Positions 1 through 5,876 of a stretch of 6,324 bases of DNA are shown piece after piece (position 1 is the stretch's first letter; each line of letters opens with the position of its first letter). Source of the DNA: JAWPMV01 sp038527215. Lineage in GTDB: Bacteria > Bacteroidota > Bacteroidia > J057. The stretch is taken from assembly GCA_038527215.1 (NCBI GenBank), contig JBCBGC010000213.1, forward strand, positions 1-6,324, written 5' to 3'. The position numbers and the translations under genes are program-made. Under the pieces are notes generated by a model. The model saw nothing but the letters and a program-made list of their open reading frames with translations, was not told the origin of the DNA and did no database searches.

Positions 1-27
1 GCACCTTCAGTTGAGGGTGCTTTTTTT
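1..27 (+). terminator. Intrinsic terminator of an upstream gene outside the window
   Basis: GCACCTTC pairs with GAGGGTGC (one G-U pair) around a 4-base loop, and seven T follow directly at 21-27. This is a standard rho-independent terminator on the plus strand. The gene it serves lies left of the window. The next 206 bases up to position 233 are AT-rich, and I see no convincing gene or Bacteroidota-type promoter (TTTG … TAnnTTTG) in them; the closest match is TATTTTTA at 187-194, without a matching upstream box. Confidence 0.8.
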
Positions 28-263
28 ATGCATATATAATTGTTTGAGATAAAATATTCGAGTGGTGAACTAAAAAAGTGCCCTGAGCCAGTACAGGGTA
101 TTTCCATTGGTGTGCGCTTTTTGTCCATTCACGTCCTAATCCTATCCCGTCAGGAAAATAATCCTTTATCCCCCGTATCTCCGGCCTATTTTTACAACAG
201 GAAAACCGAAAATCTTACATCGGCCATTTAAACATGTCTCCAGTTCTTTTTAGCAAAAGGATT

Positions 264-1535
264 ATGCACCTCAAGATTTACCTCCTTTTTTTCCTCCTTT
301 GTAGTTCTGTTCTCAGCCTTCCTGGGCAAACCGTTTATTATTCTATCGCCGATGGCGACTTCTTTCTGGGATCAACCTGGTCTACCAGTCCAGGCGGGAG
401 CCCAGCCGCATTACCACCCGGTCCCAATGACTATGCAGTAATTGATCACAACATTTTCAAAAACGTTGTGCCTTATTATACATACTTCGGGGATATCCTG
501 ATCAAAGAAAATGGCACCTTAAACATTTCTTCTGGTGATGGAATAACTGATCCCTATGTATTTGCCGGGGATTACTTCGAGGTTCAAGGGACCTTGATTA
601 CTTCCAGCGATTTTGATCACCAGCGGGCTTACACGGATGACAACGGGATCTTAATTGTCGGAAAAAAGGCCAATTTATTCATTGGGGATGACCTTCGCCT
701 GGGGGGACATGGTCAGACCATTTTAGACAACGCAGCTTGTGGAGATGGCTTTGCCATTGATGATCTATACTTTGTCGGCACCAACACGCAGATTTGTGGT
801 AACGGCCGCTTCGTGGTTCCAGATGAGATTCGCTCCTGGCTGGACGATGGGACAGAAATCTATGGGACGACACGCTCGGCTCAGATTGCCAGCCAGATGT
901 GCGCAGGCTTTACCTTATACGGGAGCCAGCAGAACTGTGCTGATGAAATTCCTGAGATCACCGGAACGGGTCCATTTACCTTCCCGGTAGAATATGAAAG
1001 CCTGTCTGCCGCTCCAGGTAAAACCGGCGTCATGGTAACCTGGGTTACCAGTCAGGAAAGAAACAACGATTATTTCTCTTTGGAGCGCTCCATGGATGGA
1101 AGCAGCTTCTCTGAAATTCAAGTGATAGATGGCCTGGGAAACTCTAACGTGAGCAACACTTATCAGTTTCTGGACAAAGCCCCGCTTTCTGGCAAAGTAT
1201 ACTATCGGCTTCGTCAGACTGACTTTAACGGTGGATTCGAATACTCTCCGATTATTGAGGCTTTCGTAGAAGTTGGACAAGTGGCCTTAAGCATCGCTCC
1301 CAATCCCATTGTGGATGGTGCGATCCAGCTGAGCCTCCCTGGCCTGGCCAACGCTAAAACCGTAAACATTCAGCTGCTGGACATGCAAGGCAAATTGCTC
1401 CAACAAACTAACCATACATTTGAGAAATCGACAGACCTTCGCTTAGATTGGGGTAGCAGCCTCAAACCAGGAATTTATTTCTTGAAAATAGAGACTGGCA
1501 GCGCGCTGCTGACTGAGCGGGTGATGGTAAGATAA
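264..1535 (+). CDS. Secreted protein with T9SS type A C-terminal sorting domain
   Basis: Exported protein of about 423 residues, ending in TAA. The start is taken at the internal ATG at 264 because it opens a classical signal peptide: MHLK, then the hydrophobic run IYLLFFLLCSSVLSL, then a likely cleavage near PGQ. An in-frame ATG at 234 adds ten residues and is the alternative; neither has a usable ribosome binding site. Numbered from 234, residues 33-250 are a beta-rich region with 'GSTWS…PPGPNDYAVIDHN' near its start, as in cell-surface parallel-beta proteins, and four cysteines (169, 188, 223, 235). Residues 250-345 match the common Bacteroidota module 'PVEYESLSA…W.TSQERNNDYFSLERS…YYRLRQTDFNGGFEYS'. 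Residues 353-433 are the sorting domain: 'IAPNPIVDG', 'LLDMQGKLL', 'LKPGIYFLKIE', basic end 'ERVMVR'. By family knowledge the signal peptide directs Sec export, and the sorting domain directs T9SS secretion and usually surface attachment. No catalytic motif is visible, so the specific role is unknown (adhesin or surface structure is a guess). Confidence 0.9.
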   Translation: MHLKIYLLFFLLCSSVLSLPGQTVYYSIADGDFFLGSTWSTSPGGSPAALPPGPNDYAVIDHNIFKNVVPYYTYFGDILIKENGTLNISSGDGITDPYVFAGDYFEVQGTLITSSDFDHQRAYTDDNGILIVGKKANLFIGDDLRLGGHGQTILDNAACGDGFAIDDLYFVGTNTQICGNGRFVVPDEIRSWLDDGTEIYGTTRSAQIASQMCAGFTLYGSQQNCADEIPEITGTGPFTFPVEYESLSAAPGKTGVMVTWVTSQERNNDYFSLERSMDGSSFSEIQVIDGLGNSNVSNTYQFLDKAPLSGKVYYRLRQTDFNGGFEYSPIIEAFVEVGQVALSIAPNPIVDGAIQLSLPGLANAKTVNIQLLDMQGKLLQQTNHTFEKSTDLRLDWGSSLKPGIYFLKIETGSALLTERVMVR

Positions 1536-1547
1536 TGAAGAAATGCA

Positions 1548-1616
1548 GGGAAAAGTCCTGACTTTTCCTCCCATGTCTTCCCGCCTTAATCAGCTGAAGG
1601 CCTGATAAAGCCTTCA
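1548..1616 (+). other. Two stem-loops after the T9SS gene, without T-tracts
   Basis: Stem 1: GGGAAAAGT (1548-1556) pairs with ACTTTTCCT (1561-1569), loop CCTG, nine pairs including one G-U. Stem 2: TGAAGGC (1595-1601) pairs with GCCTTCA (1610-1616), loop of eight. Neither is followed by a run of T on the plus strand. They may protect the 3' end of the secreted-protein mRNA or help termination together with the stronger palindrome at 1626-1653. Confidence 0.5.
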
Positions 1617-1653
1617 AAAAAGAAAAGCCCCTGATGAATTTTCATCAGGGGCT
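1615..1653 (-). terminator. Intrinsic terminator of the minus-strand lipoprotein gene, probably bidirectional
   Basis: AGCCCCTGATGAA (1626-1638) and TTCATCAGGGGCT (1641-1653) form a perfect 13-bp inverted repeat with a TT centre. Read on the minus strand, the stem is followed by TTTTCTTTTTT, a proper U-tract, 22 bases after the stop codon of the lipoprotein gene. On the plus strand the following bases (ATCTTATT) are a poor T-tract, so termination of the secreted-protein transcript here would be weaker. The position between convergent genes fits a shared terminator. Confidence 0.85.
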
Positions 1654-1674
1654 ATCTTATTGGGATTGTGTTCC

Positions 1675-2631
1675 TTATTGAGGGAGGCCCAAGGCTTCCC
1701 TCAAGGGTAAATCTGCCACATTGTTCTGGGACCAGTAAGGGGCCCGCAGGCTTTTCTTCAAGCGAGCTTTGGTCGTCAAGGGGCGAGCGGAAGCTCCATA
1801 GCCGCTTCTTAGCGTTTCTTCCCATCCCAATATCTGATGAGGAAAAGAAGCCTGGAACTGGATACTGAGGCTACGTCCTGAATCCGGATACTTTATGGTA
1901 TAGGTTGCTATGCCATCTGCTTCAGTCAAGCTGAGTTCTGCGGATTGTGGATCGCTGGGTTTATGACGCAGACGAGTGTAAAAGCTCCCAGGAACGAGTT
2001 TGACCTCACCTTGCGGGAGATCTGAGGGCTGCAACCGAATGCGCGTCCATAGCTCATCCTCCAATAGGACTTTGGGTAACTTTTCTTCCAAATCACCTTC
2101 GGATTCAAAATAGGAGTATCCCCGGCTTTGGTAATGGTCCTTGCGGAGATTGAGTTGCTGAAATACATGGCCACACCACTCCTGTCCGCTCATGCTGGTT
2201 TTCAGGGTATGAGGGTTTTGCTTGAGGTCCACGGGCGTAAAAACAGAGGACATAAGAGAATAGGGGTAAATGCCCGTATTAAATTTTTTGGTAAAGTTGA
2301 GTTTCATAATAGGCACCTTGTCTTCCCCGGCACCTCCTGGATAATCTAACTTAACCTGCTTAGACGCGGAGAAATCTTCCGTAACAAAAATCAGGACCGC
2401 GTGCCCCCTGTGGATTTCTCCATACCGGGCCTGTTCCAATTCGTAGCTGTTGAGCTCCGCTTTGCCAGCATACCAGTACTGGTTGAACTCTCCACTGAAG
2501 GGGGTTCGTTCGGCGGTAAACTGCACAGGCGATTCCGCCTGCCTTTCCTCAGCAGAATTGGGAGCTGCGCAGCTTCCCAGAAAAAGGCTGAAGGTCAGGA
2601 TATAAGAAAGTTGTTTCATCTTTTTTTGCAT
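1675..2631 (-). CDS. Conserved Bacteroidota lipoprotein (family often mislabelled 'septum formation inhibitor Maf')
   Basis: 318 residues, stop TGA/TAA-type end at 1675 and ATG at 2629-2631; an ATG four codons in (2617-2619) is an equally good start. The N-terminus is a lipoprotein signal: KKMKQ, hydrophobic LSYILTFSLF, lipobox LGSC with Cys21, followed by a Ser/Glu/Gln-rich linker to about residue 45. The mature domain opens with 'YWYAGKAELNSYELEQARYGEIHRGHAVLIFVTEDFS..KQVKLD' (53-96, shown in part), then 'KLNFTKKFNTGIYPYSLMSSVFTP' and 'QEWCGHVFQQLN' (150-161). From memory, this pattern defines a Bacteroidota lipoprotein family that databases often call Maf. Maf proteins are cytoplasmic nucleotide pyrophosphatases, and nothing of that fold is visible here, so the label should not be trusted. 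Cys153 and His155 in 'EWCGH' are candidate functional residues. The gene has its own terminator and lies downstream of another, so it is probably monocistronic. Its function is unknown. Confidence 0.88.
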   Translation of the reverse strand: MQKKMKQLSYILTFSLFLGSCAAPNSAEERQAESPVQFTAERTPFSGEFNQYWYAGKAELNSYELEQARYGEIHRGHAVLIFVTEDFSASKQVKLDYPGGAGEDKVPIMKLNFTKKFNTGIYPYSLMSSVFTPVDLKQNPHTLKTSMSGQEWCGHVFQQLNLRKDHYQSRGYSYFESEGDLEEKLPKVLLEDELWTRIRLQPSDLPQGEVKLVPGSFYTRLRHKPSDPQSAELSLTEADGIATYTIKYPDSGRSLSIQFQASFPHQILGWEETLRSGYGASARPLTTKARLKKSLRAPYWSQNNVADLPLREALGLPQ

Positions 2632-2660
2632 AGATCAGTAAGATCGATTGAATTCACAAT

Positions 2661-2692
2661 GACAAACGTCGTCCAACCGGCAAATGTTTGTC
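2661..2692. promoter_or_regulatory. Inverted repeat in the upstream region of the lipoprotein gene
   Basis: GACAAACGT (2661-2669) and ATGTTTGTC (2684-2692) form a 9-bp inverted repeat (one G-U pair if RNA) with a 14-base centre. It lies 29-61 bases upstream of the lipoprotein start codon, between it and the terminator of the cytochrome genes, which is where a promoter must be. It could be an operator or a 5'-leader stem. I found no good -7/-33 promoter pair to decide between these. Confidence 0.4.
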
Positions 2693-2704
2693 GCTGCGCT
2701 TGCG

Positions 2705-2739
2705 AAAAAAAGAGGGAAGCCTGTCAAACAGGCTCCCCC
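2705..2739 (-). terminator. Intrinsic terminator of the cytochrome gene cluster
   Basis: On the minus strand, an 11-bp stem GGGGGAGCCTG / CAGGCTTCCCT (2739-2729 and 2723-2713, two G-U pairs, loop TTTGA) is followed by C and then seven T (2711-2705). It lies about 40 bases after the stop codon of the membrane-anchored di-heme cytochrome gene. It marks the 3' end of the cytochrome transcript and separates it from the downstream lipoprotein gene. Confidence 0.88.
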
Positions 2740-2778
2740 TCACCACAAACCCTTTACACCAGCCTGGGGTGCTTTTCC

Positions 2779-3735
2779 CTACTCATCATAGGCTGGCGAA
2801 GGATCTGACATGGGCACAGATTTCAGATAGGAGAATATGTGCTGGATTTCTGCACTATCCAGAAAGGCATAGGGCTGCATGGGATACTGAATGGGCTTCC
2901 CATTCGGCCGCATCCCGGTTTTGAGGGTTTGAATAAACTCATCTGCCGACCATTTACTAATGGCATGGCTTGCCCGCATGGTAAGTCCCGGGATCAGCAG
3001 GCTATCTTTCATGCCCTGCTCAAAGTATGTCATCCCGCCTTCCAGATATCCGACTGATTCGGTCGGGGTTTGCTCATTATTGGTTTCAAAAGCTGCGGAG
3101 TGGCACCCATAGCATTGGAACACATCATTGACCAGATGACGGCCATAAGCCAGGGTGTCCCGAATGGAAGGCCGGGTCTTCAGGATATCGTCTGCATAAA
3201 CCAGGGGTTTGAACGCGATGGTATACAGCATTTTGGCCAGGAATGTCGGTTTATAGGGAGGAATGAGATGCGCTGAAGGTGCTACATCCGGGTGGTCAGA
3301 GCGGAGAAAGGCGATCAGGGAAAAGAGGTCCTCCTCAGACATATTGGCACCGCGCAGCATCATGGGCAAGGTAAGCCGGCCTTCCCGGTTGATCCCAGTG
3401 CGGAGTAAGCGATAGAGTTCCCCATCGGTATACTGGCCGATGCCATAGACGGGGTGCTGGGTCAGGTTGGCGGAATAAATCTTGCCAAGGGCACCCTCGT
3501 CCATCAGCTTGCCTTCCAGTTTGCCGGACTCGGCCATGTGGCAGAGGTTACAGGTAACGCTGAAAATCTCTGCTCCGTTTTGGATGCGTTCGGGACTTAC
3601 GTCAACCTGTAAGTCAGGAATCGGCACTTCCTGGTAGTTAGGAAGGGGTTTCAGGGCGATCACTGCGGCGATCAGCAAGACCAGGGCTATCAGGCTGCCC
3701 AGGCCAATGGCCAGGTATCTTAGGATTTTTTTCAT
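2779..3735 (-). CDS. Membrane-anchored two-domain di-heme cytochrome c
   Basis: 318 residues. Residues 1-3 are basic and about 7-28 form one hydrophobic helix (YLAIGLGSLIALVLLIAAVIAL) with no clear cleavage site, so the protein is probably an N-terminally anchored periplasmic electron carrier. Two c-type heme sites are present: CNLCH at 62-66 and CYGCH at 208-212. Each begins a cytochrome c domain that closes with a typical helix: 'MSEEDLFSLIAFLRS' (132-146) for the first and 'SAEIQHIFSYLKS' (294-306) for the second. Candidate distal Met ligands are Met125/126 in 'LPMM' and Met286 in 'QYPM'. The region between the domains (about 150-205) has no recognised motif. The start lies 39 bases after the stop of the small secreted protein gene, so the two are almost certainly co-transcribed, and a strong terminator follows. 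By family knowledge, hemes are attached in the periplasm after export. The likely role is passing electrons between the membrane chain and a periplasmic or surface partner, possibly the RoxA-like cytochrome encoded two genes upstream; that pairing is inference. Confidence 0.9.
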   Translation of the reverse strand: MKKILRYLAIGLGSLIALVLLIAAVIALKPLPNYQEVPIPDLQVDVSPERIQNGAEIFSVTCNLCHMAESGKLEGKLMDEGALGKIYSANLTQHPVYGIGQYTDGELYRLLRTGINREGRLTLPMMLRGANMSEEDLFSLIAFLRSDHPDVAPSAHLIPPYKPTFLAKMLYTIAFKPLVYADDILKTRPSIRDTLAYGRHLVNDVFQCYGCHSAAFETNNEQTPTESVGYLEGGMTYFEQGMKDSLLIPGLTMRASHAISKWSADEFIQTLKTGMRPNGKPIQYPMQPYAFLDSAEIQHIFSYLKSVPMSDPSPAYDE

Positions 3736-3774
3736 GTCTTTTTGGCGTAAAAGGGTGAAAAGAAAAAGGGGGGA

Positions 3775-4203
3775 CTATGGGTAGCGTGCCTGAAGGAGGC
3801 AGAAATAGTGGCTGCCTTCCCGCTCGCAAAACTTGCGCAGGCTGGTGCGCAGGTCATGTCGGACTTGCCGCAGGACCTTGGGGCTGGGCTGTTGCTGTAA
3901 AAAGGCTTCCAGGGTACGAAGCGACCAGATCTCATCCCGGATTTTTTCCGGCTGTTGCTGGAAGGCTTTGATGAGACAGCTTCTGACTCGTTGTTGTTCG
4001 GTAGGCGAAAGGGAGTGATCCAGGGTAAAGGAAAGGCTTCGGATATAGAGGCTAAGGTCCGCCTGGGTAAAGACTTGTTGGCCTACCGTGGCGAGGACTT
4101 CTCCTTCATGATCCTGAGGCTTAGCAGCGCCTAAGGCGAGATAGCCTAAGACACAAAGGACATAGAGGAAAGGACGGGCAAAAGTGGCTTGTTGTAAGTT
4201 CAT
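3775..4203 (-). CDS. Small secreted protein of unknown function, between two cytochrome c genes
   Basis: 142 residues from the ATG at 4201-4203, stop TAG. A longer reading from 4284 exists, but its extra 27 residues precede the signal peptide and would run through stem-loops, so the shorter start is preferred. The N-terminus MNLQQATFARPFLYVLCVLGYLALGAA looks like a signal peptide cleaved near residue 27. The mature part is about 115 residues, Gln/Leu/Arg-rich and probably all helical. It includes 'EGEVLATVGQQVFTQADLSLYIRSL' (33-57, about), 'SLSPTEQQRVRSCLIKAF' and three cysteines (76, 126, 135). The segment 'ATVGQQVFTQADL' resembles the start of the SurA/PpiC-type periplasmic chaperone N-domain ('VNDEVIT.SEL'), but no PPIase domain follows and the match is short, so I do not assign it. 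No heme motif is present. Its position suggests a role in maturation or function of the adjacent cytochromes; this is inference. Confidence 0.7.
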   Translation of the reverse strand: MNLQQATFARPFLYVLCVLGYLALGAAKPQDHEGEVLATVGQQVFTQADLSLYIRSLSFTLDHSLSPTEQQRVRSCLIKAFQQQPEKIRDEIWSLRTLEAFLQQQPSPKVLRQVRHDLRTSLRKFCEREGSHYFCLLQARYP

Positions 4204-4340
4204 GAGACTTGAAGGTTGGTGGCGGGAAAACCATAACTGTCCGGGAGACAAAACAAGTCTCAATGCCTTTGCAAGACCTATCAAGGAGGTCGCAAAGGCT
4301 ATGAATAAAGTTGCAAATCGCTCCTGAGGAGCTTTTTTTA
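4204..4340 (+). ncRNA. Candidate structured plus-strand RNA ending in an intrinsic terminator
   Basis: The gap between two minus-strand genes holds three consecutive stems. P1: GAGACTTG (4204-4211) pairs with CAAGTCTC (4254-4261), enclosing a smaller TGTC/GACA hairpin. P2: GCCTTTGC (4265-4272) pairs with GCAAAGGC (4292-4299), continuing after an AA bulge into GACCT/AGGTC with a 7-base loop. P3: GCTCC-TGA-GGAGC (4320-4332), followed by seven T (4333-4339). P3 plus T-tract makes a terminator only on the plus strand. The RNA would therefore be divergent to the small secreted protein gene and end just before the 3' end of the RoxA-like gene on the other strand. P1 also abuts the start codon of the minus-strand gene, so the same stems could instead be that gene's leader. 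I recognise no known RNA family and no clear promoter. Confidence 0.3.
4320..4339 (+). terminator. Orphan plus-strand intrinsic terminator
   Basis: A 5-bp GC-rich stem (GCTCC/GGAGC) with loop TGA is followed directly by seven T. No plus-strand gene of normal size precedes it: the nearest is at 264-1535. On the minus strand the stem is not followed by T, so it is a poor terminator for the RoxA-like gene, and read-through from that gene into the next two is likely. Confidence 0.65.
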
Positions 4341-4353
4341 CGCTTTTTGAGCC

Positions 4354-5763
4354 CTAGAGGGTCTTGAGGTACTCGATCAGGGCTGTACGTTGTTCGCCGG
4401 TGAGATTATCCCCAAAGGTGTGTCCCTGGTTACCGTAACCTACCAAGGTGGTGTTGTAGGTCTGCACATCTGCCTGGGCGCTTTCTTCGGTGTAATTCCA
4501 ACCCGGAACATCCAGTCGATAATCCTGGTCATCGAAACTCCGCTTCCAAAAAGTGGGACGGGTGCTGCTGTTCAACAGGCTTTCCAGGTCGGGTACAGAG
4601 GCATTGTGGAGGTAGGGTGCGGTAGCCCAGATGCCATCCAGGGGAGGCGCCACATATCCGTCTCCCGGCACCAGCGCCGCCGCAAAGGGAGATTGGCTGA
4701 ACCAACTTTGATTATACCAATCCACCAGGGCCGTTTCAGAGAAATAGGAACTGGCGAGCAAGGGATCAGTCCCTACCCGGTCCAGAGAGACCAGCAAATT
4801 AGGATAGCTGACCGAGTCCCCATAGGTTCCGTGGCAGCTCTGACAATTGGCGGCAAAGATTTGCTGCCCGGTGGCCGCCAGGGTCTGGTCAATGCTGCCC
4901 GGGTAGGCCGGAGCATCGAGCGAAAGAATATAGCTCAGCACGTTTTCAAAATTCTGGTCCACCTCTCGGGCTTCAGCGCTGTCCTCCATGGTCAGCAGAG
5001 AAGAGGCCATCATGATCCGGGCAAAATCTCCCTGTCCTACGCCATTATAGAACATGGCGTGTTTTTTCTTTAACAGCCACCAGGCGGGTACATCCGTTGG
5101 GACGACATCCAGAGGAAGATTTACCTGAGGGCTATCCAACCAGGTCAGGCTGGCGGCGTCCCGGTGAGCCGCCAGGACGGCTGCCAGTTTATCAGCTGGA
5201 TTGACTCCGGCAGACTCCATCACTAAATGCTTAGCCGTAGCCAGTAAGGCCCGCCGGAAGGGCTGGTAGGCTTCTTTCTCTGGAGAATTTTGTCCGTAAA
5301 AGAAATCTATGCCGAAATCCAGGGCCGGAACCAACTCGCTTTGATCTTGGGTAAAGTCCCCCAGCGAATTGCCCAATCCCACCACAAACTGTCCCTGAAG
5401 TTTTTGCCCATGGCATTGCAAGCAATTGGCTGCGGCCATCTTGACGCCATTATCCGCTGTAACTGCGGTAAAGCCGGGGGCCAGGGTGGCATTGTCTCCC
5501 GTCCGATTCAGGACATTTTCCGGATCATCTCCAAAGACATTCTTAAAGATCTCCAGGGGAATGCCTGCGCCTACGTAATCCCCGTTGACCAGATAATCAT
5601 AACCTGCTGAAACATCCCCGCTCCGCTGGGCAGAAGCTTCCAGAAAGCTGGTTCCACTAGGCAGGCTAGGCTCCTCGGGTGGTTCGGGCACTTCTATCAC
5701 TTCCCGACAAAAGGTGAGGAGGAGAAAAAAGATTGGCAGGTAGATCAGACGGCGTGTAGACAT
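4354..5763 (-). CDS. RoxA-like di-heme cytochrome c, probable surface or periplasmic lipoprotein
   Basis: 469 residues, ATG at 5761-5763, stop TAG. The N-terminus RRLIYLPIFFLLLTFC ends in a lipobox-like LLTFC (Cys19; Phe at -1 is unusual), followed by an acidic, proline-rich stretch (REVIEVPEPPEEP) that could act as a Bacteroidota surface-export signal. Two heme c sites are present: CLQCH at 114-118 and CQSCH at 307-311. Further family signatures are 'TDVPAWWLLKKKHAMFYNGVGQGD' (223-246, shown in part), 'PPLDGIWATAPYLHNASVP' (373-391), 'RPTFWKRSF' and the C-terminal 'GHTFGDNLT..QRTALIEYLKTL'. These match the RoxA-like di-heme cytochrome superfamily, which includes rubber oxygenase RoxA and many uncharacterised relatives. 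His386 and His448 are candidate distal heme ligands. Known RoxA proteins are over 600 residues, so this one is markedly shorter and a rubber-cleaving role should not be assumed; a generic di-heme oxidoreductase is safer. It is first in a probable three-gene unit with the small secreted protein and the anchored cytochrome. Confidence 0.88.
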   Translation of the reverse strand: MSTRRLIYLPIFFLLLTFCREVIEVPEPPEEPSLPSGTSFLEASAQRSGDVSAGYDYLVNGDYVGAGIPLEIFKNVFGDDPENVLNRTGDNATLAPGFTAVTADNGVKMAAANCLQCHGQKLQGQFVVGLGNSLGDFTQDQSELVPALDFGIDFFYGQNSPEKEAYQPFRRALLATAKHLVMESAGVNPADKLAAVLAAHRDAASLTWLDSPQVNLPLDVVPTDVPAWWLLKKKHAMFYNGVGQGDFARIMMASSLLTMEDSAEAREVDQNFENVLSYILSLDAPAYPGSIDQTLAATGQQIFAANCQSCHGTYGDSVSYPNLLVSLDRVGTDPLLASSYFSETALVDWYNQSWFSQSPFAAALVPGDGYVAPPLDGIWATAPYLHNASVPDLESLLNSSTRPTFWKRSFDDQDYRLDVPGWNYTEESAQADVQTYNTTLVGYGNQGHTFGDNLTGEQRTALIEYLKTL

Positions 5764-5815
5764 GAGATAATTTGTTGGTAGGGGAAGTTAGGAAAAAGAG
5801 GGGAGAGATGAGATC

Positions 5816-5833
5816 GTCCCGATGAATCGGGAC
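5816..5833. repeat. 18-bp palindrome upstream of the RoxA-like gene
   Basis: GTCCCGAT (5816-5823) and ATCGGGAC (5826-5833) form a perfect 8-bp inverted repeat with a GA centre. No T-tract follows on either strand, so it is not an intrinsic terminator. It lies 53-70 bases upstream of the RoxA-like start codon and directly next to the 7-bp microsatellite. It is either a dispersed palindromic repeat of the same general kind as those in the array to the right, or an operator. Confidence 0.55.
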
Positions 5834-5834
5834 T

Positions 5835-5869
5835 GTGAGAAGTGAGAGGTGAGAGGTGAGAGGTGAGAG
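5835..5869. repeat. Heptanucleotide microsatellite, five copies of GTGAGAG
   Basis: One imperfect copy GTGAGAA (5835-5841) is followed by four perfect GTGAGAG copies (5842-5869), after which the purine-rich sequence continues (AGAAGG). The strand is strongly asymmetric, with only purines and T on the plus strand. It lies 72-106 bases upstream of the RoxA-like start codon, where a change in copy number could alter promoter spacing. Confidence 0.9.
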
Positions 5870-5876
5870 AGAAGGA

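Noticed and set aside
81..98. CCCTG…CAGGG hairpin in the leader of the T9SS gene
   Set aside because: Only five pairs with an 8-base loop and no T-tract; too weak to call.
40..231. 63-codon plus-strand open frame starting with TTG, ending two bases before the ATG at 234
   Set aside because: Rare start codon, no ribosome binding site, no recognisable motif, and low-complexity composition unlike a protein. Treated as leader sequence.
1675..2631. Maf nucleotide pyrophosphatase / septum inhibitor
   Set aside because: Exported lipoprotein with no visible Maf motifs; recalled database name only.
2632..2704. Bacteroidota promoter (TTTG … TAnnTTTG) for the lipoprotein gene
   Set aside because: Several TTTG triplets are present, but none has a correctly spaced -7 element.
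3775..4284. Longer start (169 residues) for the small secreted protein
   Set aside because: The extra 27 residues would place the hydrophobic signal segment about 40 residues in, and they run through the P1 and P2 stems.
4390..5073. 227-codon plus-strand open frame opposite the RoxA-like gene
   Set aside because: It lies wholly antisense to a gene with two heme motifs and clear family signatures; its translation shows no domain. It is a mirror of codon bias.
4354..5763. Naming the gene roxA
   Set aside because: Motifs support the superfamily only; length and context differ from rubber oxygenases.
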